Assembly (NCBI GenBank): GCA_027459625.1
Contig: DAIDHP010000015.1
Span: forward strand, 1 to 64,000
DNA length: 64,000 nucleotides
Direction: 5' to 3'
Source of the DNA: Chthonomonadales bacterium
Lineage (GTDB): Bacteria; Armatimonadota; Chthonomonadetes; Chthonomonadales; CAJBBX01
Shown here: positions 26,051-35,000 of the stretch, in pieces
Numbering within the stretch: the stretch's first letter is position 1
Layout of the letters: each line of letters starts with the position of its first letter
Position numbers and translations under genes: made by a program
The notes under the pieces: model-generated
The model's database searches: none
The model's input: the letters and a program-made list of their open reading frames with translations, nothing else
Told to the model about the DNA's origin: nothing

Positions 26051-27001
26051 TTACTCGAACAGGGTCGAGATGGATATATCGTTATGTGCGCGATGAATCG
26101 CTTCCGCGAATAAAGCGGATACGGAAAGTTGCGTGATCTTAGGATGCCTTTTACTTACAGGCAGAGGAATGGTATCCGTAATCACGATCTGAGCGATCTC
26201 CGGTCGGGAAGTTAGTTTTTCCACCGCGTTTGCCGCGAGCACTCCATGGGTGCATGCGATGTATATCTCGGGGTTGCATCCATGATCCAAAAGTGCCTCC
26301 ACAGCTTCGATGATGCTTCCGCCGGATGTAATCATGTCCTCGATGATAATGGGGGTTTTCCCCTTCACATCCCCCGCGAGATGCGTTACGGCGGTGCGCT
26401 GATGAGCGGAGTGGTGCTTGTAACCCACCGCCAGAGGCGCCCCCAAGGCGTTCATCACCCGGCGAGTTTTCTTCACTCTTCCCTCATCCGGCGAAACCAC
26501 CACGATATCTTTCATCTTCTTATTCACAAAATAATCACTCAGAAGATTGATTGCGGTGAGATGATCCACGGGGATATTGAAAAAGCCTTGAATGGCGTCT
26601 GCGTGAAGGTCCATCACCATCACCCGGTTAGCCCCGGCTGTTGAGATGATATCCGCCACCATCTTTGCGGTAATCGGTTCGCGGGGGGCGTCCTTTTTCT
26701 CCTGCCTGGCGTACCCGTAATAGGGGATTACAGCGGTGATTCGGTGCGCCGAAGCTCGACGCAACGCATCGATGCAGATGAGAAGCTCCATGAGATTCCT
26801 GTCCACGGGGGGACAGGTGGGTTGAATCACATAGGCGTCGAACCCGCGGACACTCTCCTCGAATTTAATGTACGTCTCACCGTCCGTAAATCGGGATATT
26901 TTAAGTTTTCCCAACGGTAGATTCAGATTCTCGCCAATTTTTTGGGCGAGCAAGGGATTTGCAGTGCCTGAATATATCTTCAGTTCCATGCGGTTAGTCA
27001 T
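26051..27001 (-). CDS. prs: Ribose-phosphate pyrophosphokinase (PRPP synthetase)
   Basis: Transfers pyrophosphate from ATP to ribose-5-phosphate to make PRPP for nucleotide, His and Trp synthesis. LKISRFTDGETYIKFEESVRG, YYGYARQEKKDAPREPITAK and the PRPP-loop segment IEDMITSGGSI are present. The loop departs from the common VDDMIDTGGT form, and VVVSPDEGRVKKTRR replaces the usual SPDVGGV. I use the ATG at 27001, preceded by GAGGCGA, giving 316 residues; the longer ORF to 27094 runs through a leader hairpin. The gene sits behind a long structured 5' leader. Confidence 0.94.
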   Translation of the reverse strand: MTNRMELKIYSGTANPLLAQKIGENLNLPLGKLKISRFTDGETYIKFEESVRGFDAYVIQPTCPPVDRNLMELLICIDALRRASAHRITAVIPYYGYARQEKKDAPREPITAKMVADIISTAGANRVMVMDLHADAIQGFFNIPVDHLTAINLLSDYFVNKKMKDIVVVSPDEGRVKKTRRVMNALGAPLAVGYKHHSAHQRTAVTHLAGDVKGKTPIIIEDMITSGGSIIEAVEALLDHGCNPEIYIACTHGVLAANAVEKLTSRPEIAQIVITDTIPLPVSKRHPKITQLSVSALFAEAIHRAHNDISISTLFE

Positions 27002-27020
27002 TAGTCGATTCGCCTCGCAC

Positions 27021-27054
27021 AAAAACAGCCCGTAATCCTTAAGGGAGCGGGCTG
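27021..27054 (-). terminator. Terminator-like hairpin in prs leader (candidate attenuator)
   Basis: On the minus strand CAGCCCG and CGGGCTG form a 7-bp GC-rich stem around a 15-nt loop, followed at once by T5. It ends about 20 nt before the prs ATG, downstream of the promoter. A terminator at this position inside the leader suggests transcription attenuation. Confidence 0.6.
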
Positions 27055-27123
27055 AAATATTAAGGTACGGATCACTCAAGGTGACCGAAATCACGCATAA
27101 TCAGATGCTGTTTCATCAGCGAT

Positions 27124-27206
27124 GCAATTGCAAAAACCGGAACAATGGCTCATGTCGTCTATTTCACGCTATGTGAATCGCCGAAATTCGTATGCTGCAA
27201 TTACCT
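27124..27206. repeat. Copy of ~85-bp palindromic repeat in prs leader
   Basis: The right arm GCAATTACCT and left arm CAATTGCAAAAA bound an ~83-bp element. Its minus-strand interior (AGCGTGAAATAGACGACAT) aligns with the copy at 53821-53907 (AGCATGAAATGAACGATAT). It lies between the prs promoter and the terminator-like hairpin, so it is transcribed as part of the leader. Confidence 0.65.
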
Positions 27207-27233
27207 GTATCTTAAGCGATATCCGCTAAAGCG

Positions 27234-27268
27234 TGAGGTGTAATCACCTCAACCCTTTGATAATTATA
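27234..27268 (-). promoter_or_regulatory. prs promoter -10 box and leader-start hairpin
   Basis: TATAAT on the minus strand (27263-27268) sits about 260 nt upstream of prs. The -35 is poor. Just downstream, TGAGGTG-ATTA-CACCTCA (27251-27234) forms a 7-bp hairpin at the expected 5' end of the transcript. Confidence 0.5.
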
Positions 27269-27448
27269 CCCTCAATAAATCTCATTTGAGGTCGCCGCAA
27301 AACATCCCCGTACGAACGCTTTAAGACGAATACGAGATTTCAAATCACGCCCGCTTATGAATACGCCTCGTTGCGGAAAGGCACTATTGGGATTTCCCGA
27401 TGCATTCGCCTGAGAGGTTCGTCATGCAATTGGAAAACGCATGGCGAA

Positions 27449-28024
27449 TTAAAAGCGCACCCCCACGGAGATGGTGGTGCCATCCGCTCGCAGACCTGTG
27501 CCGATGTCATTGCTGAACCCGCTGACGTAATCATAGGTTCCCTGCAGAAAATATCGGTCGGTGATATCCAAACCCACCGTTAATCTCAATCCAGGTTGAG
27601 TGGTGCCGCCCATGTATCCCGCATTAATGAAATAGATTCCGCCGCCGATGCCTGCGTAAGGACGCACCGTTTTATCATGCATATCGAACGTCCATATGAG
27701 ATTGGCTGTTAGCGGCAGCACGAAATTGGTGTTTCCATGCAAATCATGCTGTGAGTAATCGATATCAAAATGCACTTGGCCGTTTAAGGGCGAAAAGGCG
27801 ATGGCGGGGCAGTAATCGAAGCCGAAGGACATCCATGGAACGGACGAAAGCTGCATCATTCCGCCATTTGAGGGGATGAACATGCCCAACTTAAAAGCCC
27901 ACTGATGCGTTGGCGGCGGGGCGATATCCTGCGCACTTGCATGTGGAATGACCCATGTCAGAAAAGCCAGCGCAACCGAACAGACAAGAACAAAACCGCG
28001 GAATCCGTTTCGAGTGATTCTCAT
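27449..28024 (-). CDS. Small outer-membrane beta-barrel protein
   Basis: A signal peptide with a typical A-x-A cleavage site (HASAQ) precedes alternating amphipathic strands, Gly/aromatic-rich segments (RPYAGIGGGIYFINAGYMGG) and a terminal ISVGVRF ending in Phe, the BAM recognition signal. OmpW/OprG-like or generic porin-family barrel of 191 residues. AGGAGATGG supports the ATG at 28024. A second barrel of similar size is at 51723-52301 (both end in RF), but family identity is uncertain. Confidence 0.82.
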   Translation of the reverse strand: MRITRNGFRGFVLVCSVALAFLTWVIPHASAQDIAPPPTHQWAFKLGMFIPSNGGMMQLSSVPWMSFGFDYCPAIAFSPLNGQVHFDIDYSQHDLHGNTNFVLPLTANLIWTFDMHDKTVRPYAGIGGGIYFINAGYMGGTTQPGLRLTVGLDITDRYFLQGTYDYVSGFSNDIGTGLRADGTTISVGVRF

Positions 28025-28217
28025 CAATCCATCTCCTTGGATGCATATGATATGTCTGATTTTATTGAATATCTTTTCCCCTATGACAACACGAGCATGG
28101 AGACGCAAAAAATCGAACGCCTTCCACTCTGCGTGATGGAAACAGGAAGGAGCATTCCGAACAAAAGAAATATAAGCCGGGGGGATGGGTCGCTCCCCCT
28201 AGCCTACGAGACAACCT

Positions 28218-28541
28218 TTAGTATCTTTCGCGACGAGAGTTGTGATCTCTCCCCCCGGAATAGGAGCTGCGACGCCCTCCCTCCGGGCGATTTTCACGAT
28301 CTCTTGCCTCATTTACGATGAGAGTTCGTCCGCCCATGTTGGATCCGTTTAGAGCGGTGATGGCTTTCAAAGCCTCGTCATCATTCGCCATCTCGACAAA
28401 CGCGAAACCTTTTGATCGGTTTGTCTCACGGTCCTTTACAATCACGGAATCCGTTACATCGCCATATGGGCTGAAAAGATCGGACAGTTGCTCTGCAGTT
28501 GTAGTGTAGGGCAGACTTCCGACATAAATGCGTTTGGCCAC
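28218..28541 (-). CDS. RRM-domain RNA-binding protein
   Basis: Single RNA-recognition motif with RNP2 IYVGSLPY (residues 5-12) and RNP1 KGFAFVEM (around 44-51), followed by an Arg/Gly/Ser-rich tail (GGRRSSYSGGRDHNSRRERY). This is the Rbp type found in cyanobacteria and several other phyla, often cold-induced. The start is GTG, with AAAGGAG upstream. The leader is about 175 nt long and contains a duplicate of the start-codon region, which suggests post-transcriptional control. Confidence 0.95.
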   Translation of the reverse strand: MAKRIYVGSLPYTTTAEQLSDLFSPYGDVTDSVIVKDRETNRSKGFAFVEMANDDEALKAITALNGSNMGGRTLIVNEARDRENRPEGGRRSSYSGGRDHNSRRERY

Positions 28542-28587
28542 GACTGGGTCTCCTTTTTCTCAAAACTATGGTCGTTTGCCCACGACC
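28531..28587 (-). promoter_or_regulatory. Start-codon region duplicated as a leader hairpin (RRM gene)
   Basis: The 14-mer GTCGTGGCCAAACG spans the GTG start (28544-28531). A near copy, GTCGTGGGCAAACG (28586-28573), differs at one base and lies 42 nt upstream. The upstream copy is the core of a hairpin, GGTCGT-GGGCAA-ACGACC. The two sites flank the Shine-Dalgarno region and could bind the same RNA-binding protein. Confidence 0.5.
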
Positions 28588-28723
28588 GGGGAACTACCAA
28601 ATGGCATCTCAAACGATTCGGGAGACTCCAGCCTTCCATATTCGCCACCTGACACCATTCGAAAATCACCGCCCGCCATTTTTATTACACTGGCGATGAC
28701 AAAGGATGAATCCTCTTATGTCA

Positions 28724-28752
28724 AGTATAACACTCCCTGCATTTCCGGTCAA
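28724..28752 (-). promoter_or_regulatory. Promoter of the RRM gene
   Basis: Minus-strand TTGACC (28747-28752), 17-nt spacer, TATACT (28724-28729). It predicts a leader of about 175 nt before the GTG. Confidence 0.7.
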
Positions 28753-28785
28753 GCAAAAAATCGTTTTTTTCTTCTATTTTATCGC

Positions 28786-28814
28786 TTGACATAAAAAATA
28801 TGACGTGGTTTAAT
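28786..28814 (+). promoter_or_regulatory. Promoter of ftsE
   Basis: TTGACA (28786-28791), 17-nt spacer, TTTAAT (28809-28814), about 60 nt upstream of ftsE. It is divergent from the RRM promoter, the two -35 boxes being about 33 bp apart. Confidence 0.72.
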
Positions 28815-28875
28815 GATTGAACCTCATTGGATATGACTATTTCGAATTGTCAAACAGCTTGCAGATAGAAGGCGC

Positions 28876-29589
28876 TTGAATTTGCGTATGATTGATTTGA
28901 AGGATTTATCAGTGGTTTATTCGGAAAATCGGTCTGCGCTTTCGCATGTCACCTTGCATGTCGAAAAGGGAGAGTTCGTTTTTCTGGTTGGACCCACCGG
29001 CGCAGGAAAATCCACCATGCTAAAGGTTTTGTACCGCGAGGAGTGCGACATTCAAGGGATGGTGAAGGTCATGGGTTTTGACATCCCCTCAATGCATCCA
29101 AGGGATGTGCCGAAACTTCGCCGCAGCATGGGAGTTGTGTTTCAGGATTTCGGACTACTGCCTAATAAAACGGTTTTTGAAAATGTGGCTTTCGCATTGC
29201 GCGTGATTGGCGCGGGGCGGCGCGAAATCCGAAGCAAAACACCCGAGGCCTTGGACATGGTGGGCATGACCCATCGTTGCGACGCCTTTCCGAATCAACT
29301 GTCATGGGGGGAACAGCAAAGAGTCGCCATCGCTCGCGCCTTGGTAAATCGCCCCAGTCTCTTCATTGCCGATGAGCCCACAGGGAATCTAGACCCCGAC
29401 ACATCCATGGGGATTGCATCCATTTTGGAGGATATTAATTCAACGGGCACGACGGTTATCGTCGCCACCCACGACAAGCATATCGTGGACGCACTCTGTA
29501 AACGAGTGGTGGCGTTCAATCATGGATGCATCGTTCGAGACGATCCAAACGGACGTTACGACATAGAGGAAAAACCACAAGTCTCGTAA
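28876..29589 (+). CDS. ftsE: Cell-division ATP-binding protein FtsE
   Basis: ATPase of the FtsEX complex, which couples cytokinesis to activation of septal peptidoglycan hydrolases. Walker A is GPTGAGKST, Walker [14 protein letters not shown], and the Q-loop in VVFQDFGLLPNKTVFENVAF is typical of FtsE. The ABC signature reads [15 protein letters not shown]: the usual first Gly of LSGGEQ is replaced by Trp, which is unusual because this position packs against ATP. The start is probably TTG 28876 (GAAGG upstream); TTG 28882 or ATG 28888 are alternatives. FtsX follows. Confidence 0.93.
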   Translation: MNLRMIDLKDLSVVYSENRSALSHVTLHVEKGEFVFLVGPTGAGKSTMLKVLYREECDIQGMVKVMGFDIPSMHPRDVPKLRRSMGVVFQDFGLLPNKTVFENVAFALRVIGAGRREIRSKTPEALDMVGMTHRCDAFPNQLSWGEQQRVAIARALVNRPSLFIADEPTGNLDPDTSMGIASILEDINSTGTTVIVATHDKHIVDALCKRVVAFNHGCIVRDDPNGRYDIEEKPQVS

Positions 29590-29618
29590 TCATCGAGACC
29601 ATGCCATAATATTTTAAC

Positions 29619-30521
29619 ATGCGTTTCGCTACACTCGCTTTTTTATTTGATGAGGCATACAAGAACATCAAACGCAACGGTTTGATGTCCATCGCCGCCA
29701 TTACCACCGTTACGATCACGATGGCGATACTCGGCGGCGTGGATTACTCCCTATACCGTGTCTACCAAGTGGCTTCAACCTTGCCAAGCAAATTCGTAAT
29801 TCAGGTCTTTCTCAAAACAAGCGCAACCCGCAATCAGACCTTGGCGCTGCAAAACACAATCCAACGGATGCCTGGAGTGAAAACGGTGTCACTCTTCACG
29901 AAAGAGACCGCATGGGCTGAAATGCAGCAGGAAGACAAAGAACGGCGAACTTTTCTCACCGGAGACGTCCCTGGCAATCCGCTCCCCGACAGGCTGGATA
30001 TAAAAATGACACGCCCTCAGGATATTCATCCGATGTGTCTGGCTTTGAGGGATAGCGCTCGTTTCCCTTGGATTGATACGGTAAAAGAGGATAATGAAAC
30101 TCTGAACAGGATGATGGCGACCACGAGATTAATTGCGAATCTGGGAATTGTCATCGGCTTGCTTTTGCTTACGGCGAGTGCTTTTGTGATCCAGAACACA
30201 ATCCGTCTGACGGTTTACGCACGACGCAGAGAGATTCGCATCATGCAACTAGTGGGAGCCACCTCGCGATTTATTCGGTTCCCATTGATCCTTGAGGGGT
30301 TTTTTTACGGTTGCCTCGGCTCGCTTCTGGCGTCGGGCATCGTGCTATTCGCGGCCGAGCAGTTTTCAAACTATGTCAGAGCCTTCCAAACCCCAATTAG
30401 CGAAAATCTTCCTCAAGGCATCAATCCCTTCGTTTTTGTTCTGGGGATGATGGTCGTTGGCATGTTAATTGGATCATTTGGAGTGTTTTTATCCATCCGA
30501 CGATTCCTAAAACGAGTATGA
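29619..30521 (+). CDS. ftsX: Cell-division permease FtsX
   Basis: Membrane partner of FtsE: one N-terminal helix (residues 23-45), an extracytoplasmic loop of about 120 residues, then three helices near 170-192, 222-250 and 270-292. RREIRIMQLVGATSRFIRFPLILEG is the hallmark cytoplasmic coupling segment of FtsX. At 300 residues it has family length. The start ATG has no clear Shine-Dalgarno site and lies 29 nt after ftsE. Confidence 0.94.
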   Translation: MRFATLAFLFDEAYKNIKRNGLMSIAAITTVTITMAILGGVDYSLYRVYQVASTLPSKFVIQVFLKTSATRNQTLALQNTIQRMPGVKTVSLFTKETAWAEMQQEDKERRTFLTGDVPGNPLPDRLDIKMTRPQDIHPMCLALRDSARFPWIDTVKEDNETLNRMMATTRLIANLGIVIGLLLLTASAFVIQNTIRLTVYARRREIRIMQLVGATSRFIRFPLILEGFFYGCLGSLLASGIVLFAAEQFSNYVRAFQTPISENLPQGINPFVFVLGMMVVGMLIGSFGVFLSIRRFLKRV

Positions 30522-30549
30522 CGAGGTTTTCCGATATTCGGAGAAAAGC

Positions 30550-31731
30550 ATGCGCAAATCGATTTTAATCTTTTTATCCCTATTATTCCTCTTTATGACT
30601 GCGGTGGAATCCATAGCCGCTGTGAAACGCCATCCGGTGTCGAACGCCAAGGCGCGAGAGAAACGGATTCAGCAGCGAAAACGCCTTCGCGGCAAGCTAT
30701 CCACTCTTCAATCGCAAATCCGTAAGAAACGCACCCAGATAAGAATCGTGAAACGCAAGGAAAGAAATGCGATCGCCTCCGTGACGACGGTGGAGCATAG
30801 ACTGATGCAGACGGAAAACAGACTCGGAGCGGCGCGAGATCGCTTATCCTACCTTCAAAGAGAACATCGAAATCTGACTCGACGCATTCAAAGAACGGAA
30901 GCGAGCCTGAACGCCCGGCGGGATTTGCTTGCGGTTAGAATCCGACAGAATTACGAACAAGGCAATATGAATTACGCTCAAGTGCTTTTTCGCTCCCGAA
31001 GTTTCAACGACTATCTTTCAAGGTCGTATTATGTTCAGCGCATCGTGGAAAGCGATGAGCAGTTGGTGCAAGGCATCAAAGCGGATCACGCCAGACTGCT
31101 GTCCGACCAGAGACGCCTGATGGCTCAGGAAACGGAACAACGGAGCATCAAGCAATCCCTTGGACAATTATCCTCGCAATACTCCAGTGACGCCGATCAA
31201 AAGAAGCACCTGCTCCATAACATTCAGCAATCCCGCGACGATCTCGAACAGGAGCTCGATCTCCTTGAGCAGGAATCCTCGCAAATCGAGACGATGATCC
31301 AAGCCACCGAGGAGACGCCAAGCGGTCGCGCAAGAATGCTGCAGCCTTACCATGGCTTCTTCATCCGCCCTGCGGAAGGCCCGATCACATCTCCGTTCGG
31401 GATGCGCTTCCATCCCATCCTGCATTGCTATCGAATGCACACCGGCGTGGATATCGGCGCCCGATACGGCTCACCTATCATCGCCGCCGCAGCGGGCGTG
31501 GTCATCTACGCAAGCTACATGCGAGGATATGGAAACACGGTGATATTGGACCACGGCGGCGGGCTCTCCACACTTTACGCCCACTGCTCCGCGCTTCTTG
31601 TGAGAGTGGGAGAGCACGTAAGGCAGGCTCAGGAGATTGCAAGAGTGGGTGCGACGGGGCTCGCCACGGGACCGCATCTTCATTTCGAAATTCGTCGCAA
31701 CGGGCATCCCATAAAGCCTTACTGGCGATAA
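30550..31731 (+). CDS. EnvC-like M23 peptidoglycan hydrolase with coiled coil
   Basis: Signal peptide (1-24), a long coiled coil (about 35-255, Gln/Arg/Glu-rich) and a LytM/M23 domain (280-393). The zinc ligands are intact: the H-x3-D motif in MHTGVDIG and HLHFE at the end (TGPHLHFEIRRNG). In E. coli EnvC the LytM site is degenerate and only activates amidases; here it looks catalytic, as in Gram-positive FtsEX partners (PcsB/CwlO analogues differ in domain). Directly downstream of ftsEX, it is probably the periplasmic effector of that complex. Confidence 0.93.
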   Translation: MRKSILIFLSLLFLFMTAVESIAAVKRHPVSNAKAREKRIQQRKRLRGKLSTLQSQIRKKRTQIRIVKRKERNAIASVTTVEHRLMQTENRLGAARDRLSYLQREHRNLTRRIQRTEASLNARRDLLAVRIRQNYEQGNMNYAQVLFRSRSFNDYLSRSYYVQRIVESDEQLVQGIKADHARLLSDQRRLMAQETEQRSIKQSLGQLSSQYSSDADQKKHLLHNIQQSRDDLEQELDLLEQESSQIETMIQATEETPSGRARMLQPYHGFFIRPAEGPITSPFGMRFHPILHCYRMHTGVDIGARYGSPIIAAAAGVVIYASYMRGYGNTVILDHGGGLSTLYAHCSALLVRVGEHVRQAQEIARVGATGLATGPHLHFEIRRNGHPIKPYWR

Positions 31732-31771
31732 GAGACGCATGCCTTATCCCGTTCGACACACTGCGGTTCAT

Positions 31772-31826
31772 TGCGAGGCGATGCAAACCTCAATTTCATA
31801 TCGCCTCGCAGATATTATGTTTTTTT
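31772..31826 (+). terminator. Terminator after ftsEX-M23 operon
   Basis: TGCGAGGCGAT (31772-31782) pairs with ATCGCCTCGCA (31800-31810), an 11-bp perfect stem, followed nine bases later by a T-rich tract. It closes the division operon. Confidence 0.65.
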
Positions 31827-32023
31827 CTGACACACTTCCCAAACTCAAGGTATATTTCATTTGACCATTACGGATAACGTTCCGGTGTTTCCGGACAATG
31901 GCGTCTCGAAACACCGGACGGATGCTCATCATTTGGTGGAAACAGTTATGTTCCCGCAAGCAAATGGTTGAGTTATTTGGAGATTCGGGGCATAATATAT
32001 CAACAATATACTTTCAAAAAGGA

Positions 32024-32107
32024 CGGCAAAGGCAAACAGCGTTCCGCAGTCATCATTTTTATGCAACGATGCAATCATACCCTTTCCTTCGCCTTTTGCA
32101 ATTGCCG
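32024..32107. repeat. Probable copy of the ~85-bp palindromic repeat
   Basis: An element of about 84 bp bounded by CGGCAAAGGCAAA and TTTTGCAATTGCCG. Arms and length match the family; the interior is more diverged. It ends 11 nt before the STAS gene and probably forms part of its leader. The rest of the 31827-32118 gap has no ORF I would support. Confidence 0.5.
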
Positions 32108-32118
32108 CAGGGTTCTAA

Positions 32119-32469
32119 ATGGATATTAATATTGATAATGACGGGATCATCCCCGTCATCGTTCTGCGGTCGGAGAACTTGGATTCAGGAAACGCGGATG
32201 AATTCAGACGTCATATCGCTCCCATTCTAGCCACCAATCCAAAGGTGATCCTGGATATGAATCATGTGGAGTTCCTGGATAGCACAGGTCTGGGCGCCAT
32301 ACTTTCTTGCTTGCGTCGCGCTGGCGAGACCGGCGGAGATATGAAACTCATCGGCATGTCGAAAAACGTTCGGTCCGTATTTCGCATCACCCGCATGCAT
32401 CGTATCTTCGATATTTTCGAGAGCAAGGAGGAGGCGATACTCTCCTTCAATCATGCATTGCCCGAATAA
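32119..32469 (+). CDS. STAS-domain anti-sigma factor antagonist
   Basis: A 116-residue SpoIIAA/RsbV-like protein. VILDMNHVEFLDSTGLGAIL contains the phosphorylatable Ser55 of the D-S-T-G-L-G motif, and the alpha/beta fold length is normal. Such proteins release anti-sigma kinases in a partner-switching cascade. No kinase, phosphatase or sigma factor gene is adjacent, so its partner is elsewhere. Confidence 0.93.
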   Translation: MDINIDNDGIIPVIVLRSENLDSGNADEFRRHIAPILATNPKVILDMNHVEFLDSTGLGAILSCLRRAGETGGDMKLIGMSKNVRSVFRITRMHRIFDIFESKEEAILSFNHALPE

Positions 32470-32507
32470 ACTGCAGGATGCCGTTTAGAGATTTAAGGAG
32501 ATAACAT

Positions 32508-34973
32508 TTGCGGCGGGACCAATTTCAATCCCCACTGTATGATTCCATACACAAACATATAAGGTACTCTCTTGCGAAAGAGTATGATGCATTATCCCCA
32601 AGAGATGTATTTCATGGGGTGGCTCTTGCCGTGCGGGATCGTTTGGTGGATACAATGCTCGCCACGGAGGCACGTTACCGCAAAGCCAAAGTGAAACGGC
32701 TCTATTATCTATCCATCGAATACCTTATCGGCAGATCCTTGAGCAATAATATCATCAATCTCGGATTGATGGATGAAGTGCGCCAAATCCTCGATGACAT
32801 GGGGCTCAATCTCGACCAGGTTCTATCCGAGGAGAACGATGCGGGGCTGGGCAATGGTGGATTGGGACGCTTGGCGGTCTGTTTTCTCGATTCCCTCGCC
32901 ACATTGGACATGCCTGCGATCGGCTACGGGATTAACTACGAATACGGCCTCTTTAAACAGGAAATCACGAACGGTTACCAGAAGGAGAAGCCCGATAACT
33001 GGATGGCTAACGGCACTCCTTGGGAGATCGTCCGTCCGGAGGAGGTCTGCTACATCCCCCTTTACGGCAAGATCGACCACGCTCAGGACCGCAAGGGCGG
33101 ATACAACCCCATGTGGCTCGACTGGAAGCTTCTGGTGGGCGTTCCTCACGACGTCCCCATATCCGGTTACGGCGGGCGAACGGTAAATACTCTGAGACTT
33201 TTCACCGCACGCGCCTCGAACGAATTCGATATCAGAATATTCAACGAAGGGGATTACATTCGAGCGGTCAAGCAAAAAATTGAAACCGAATCCATTTCAA
33301 AGGTTCTTTATCCCTCCGATGCCGTGAGATCCGGGCGAGAGCTGCGATTGGTGCAGGAGTATTTCATGGTCGCCTGTGCTGTGAGGGATATCGTTCACAG
33401 GTATCTTAGAGACCACGACACCTTCGATGCGTTTTCGGAGGAGGTGGCGATCCACTTGAACGACACACATCCGGCGCTAACCGTTCCGGAATTGATGCGG
33501 GTGTTCGTGGATGAAAACGAACTGTCTTGGGAGTTCGCATGGGAGTTAACACGCTCCACGCTTGGTTACACCAACCACACCCTGATGCCCGAAGCTCTTG
33601 AAAAATGGCCGGTCTCCTTGATGGAATATGTCCTTCCCAGGCATCTTCAAATCATCTATGAAATCAACCAGCGTTTCCTTCAACAAGCGTCCGCCAAATG
33701 GCGATTCGATTCCGCGAGAATCCGTAATGTATCCATTGTGGAGGAGGGGGAGCAAAAATTAATACGGATGGCGAACCTCGCCATGGTCGGATGCCATTCC
33801 GTGAACGGTGTGTCCGCACTCCATTCGGATCTCATCACCAAAAAAATGGCTCCGGATTTCTTCGCATTGTGGCCTGAGATCTTCAACAACAAAACGAACG
33901 GGGTCACACCCCGAAGGTGGCTGAAACTGGCGAACCCTCACTTCTCCAAGATCATTACGGAAGCCATCGGCGATGATTGGGTTACCGATCTAACGCAGTT
34001 GCGTAAACTGGAAAATTACGCCGATGACAACGGTTTTCAGCAGGATTTTCTTCAAGCCAAGCGCGTTAACAAGGAGCGTTTGACGCGGATTATTCGGGAC
34101 ACCACGTGCGTGATCGTCGATCCTGACTCCCTATTCGATGTTCAGGTCAAACGCATTCACGAATACAAACGTCAGCTTTTGAACCTGCTTCGCATCATAC
34201 ATGAATATCTGCGGATTGTTCAGGATAACATCGAGCCCTCTCACCCAAGAACCTGTATTTTCGCGGGAAAAGCCGCTCCGGGCTATGCGACGGCGAAAAA
34301 CATTATTAAGCTCATTAACAACGTGGCGCAGGTGGTCAATAACGATCCCAAATGCAAGGGTTTGCTCAAAGTGGTCTTTTTACCGGATTATCGGGTTAGC
34401 CTTGCCGAGAGGATCATCCCCGCCGCGGATTTAAGCGAACAGGTTTCCACCGCCGGCATGGAGGCATCCGGCACGGGCAATATGAAATTCACCATTAACG
34501 GCGCTCTCACCATTGGCACCTTGGACGGAGCGAATATCGAGATATTGCAGGAAGTGGGAGAGGAGAATATATACATCTTTGGATTAACCGCATCCGAAAT
34601 CGAAGAGATGCGACTTTCGAAGAGCTGCGATCCAATTGAGATGCTCAAAGAACATCCTGACTTGAAAAGAGTGGTGGATACGCTCTCCTCGGAACTATTC
34701 TCGCCGGGGGAGCCCGGGCTTTTCAACTGGGTTCGCAACAACCTTACGGAACACGGCGATTATTATATGCACCTTGCGGATATGCCGTCGTATATTCAAG
34801 CCCAGGATCATGCCGGCTCCGAGTATCGCAACAAGCCACTATGGTCTCGAAAAGCGATCCTAAACGTCGCTCGATCCGGAAAATTCTCCAGCGATCGCAC
34901 CATACGGGAATACGCGAAGGAGATTTGGGGAATCAACCCATGCCCCGCCGAAAACATCATGGCGTTGGATTGA
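32508..34973 (+). CDS. glgP: Glycogen/starch phosphorylase
   Basis: GT35 enzyme releasing glucose-1-phosphate from alpha-1,4-glucans. The 821 residues are the family size. LSIEYLIGRSLSNNI and GLGNGGLGRLA start the fold, FNEGDYIRAV and the HLNDTHPAL block are present, and the pyridoxal-phosphate Lys sits in EASGTGNMKFTINGALTIGTL. The start is TTG 32508 with AAGGAGA upstream. It converges with the next glycosidase gene across a short gap. It links stored or imported glucan to central metabolism. Confidence 0.97.
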   Translation: MRRDQFQSPLYDSIHKHIRYSLAKEYDALSPRDVFHGVALAVRDRLVDTMLATEARYRKAKVKRLYYLSIEYLIGRSLSNNIINLGLMDEVRQILDDMGLNLDQVLSEENDAGLGNGGLGRLAVCFLDSLATLDMPAIGYGINYEYGLFKQEITNGYQKEKPDNWMANGTPWEIVRPEEVCYIPLYGKIDHAQDRKGGYNPMWLDWKLLVGVPHDVPISGYGGRTVNTLRLFTARASNEFDIRIFNEGDYIRAVKQKIETESISKVLYPSDAVRSGRELRLVQEYFMVACAVRDIVHRYLRDHDTFDAFSEEVAIHLNDTHPALTVPELMRVFVDENELSWEFAWELTRSTLGYTNHTLMPEALEKWPVSLMEYVLPRHLQIIYEINQRFLQQASAKWRFDSARIRNVSIVEEGEQKLIRMANLAMVGCHSVNGVSALHSDLITKKMAPDFFALWPEIFNNKTNGVTPRRWLKLANPHFSKIITEAIGDDWVTDLTQLRKLENYADDNGFQQDFLQAKRVNKERLTRIIRDTTCVIVDPDSLFDVQVKRIHEYKRQLLNLLRIIHEYLRIVQDNIEPSHPRTCIFAGKAAPGYATAKNIIKLINNVAQVVNNDPKCKGLLKVVFLPDYRVSLAERIIPAADLSEQVSTAGMEASGTGNMKFTINGALTIGTLDGANIEILQEVGEENIYIFGLTASEIEEMRLSKSCDPIEMLKEHPDLKRVVDTLSSELFSPGEPGLFNWVRNNLTEHGDYYMHLADMPSYIQAQDHAGSEYRNKPLWSRKAILNVARSGKFSSDRTIREYAKEIWGINPCPAENIMALD

Positions 34974-35000
34974 CCCCCAAAAAAACTCCTAAGTTCCAAG

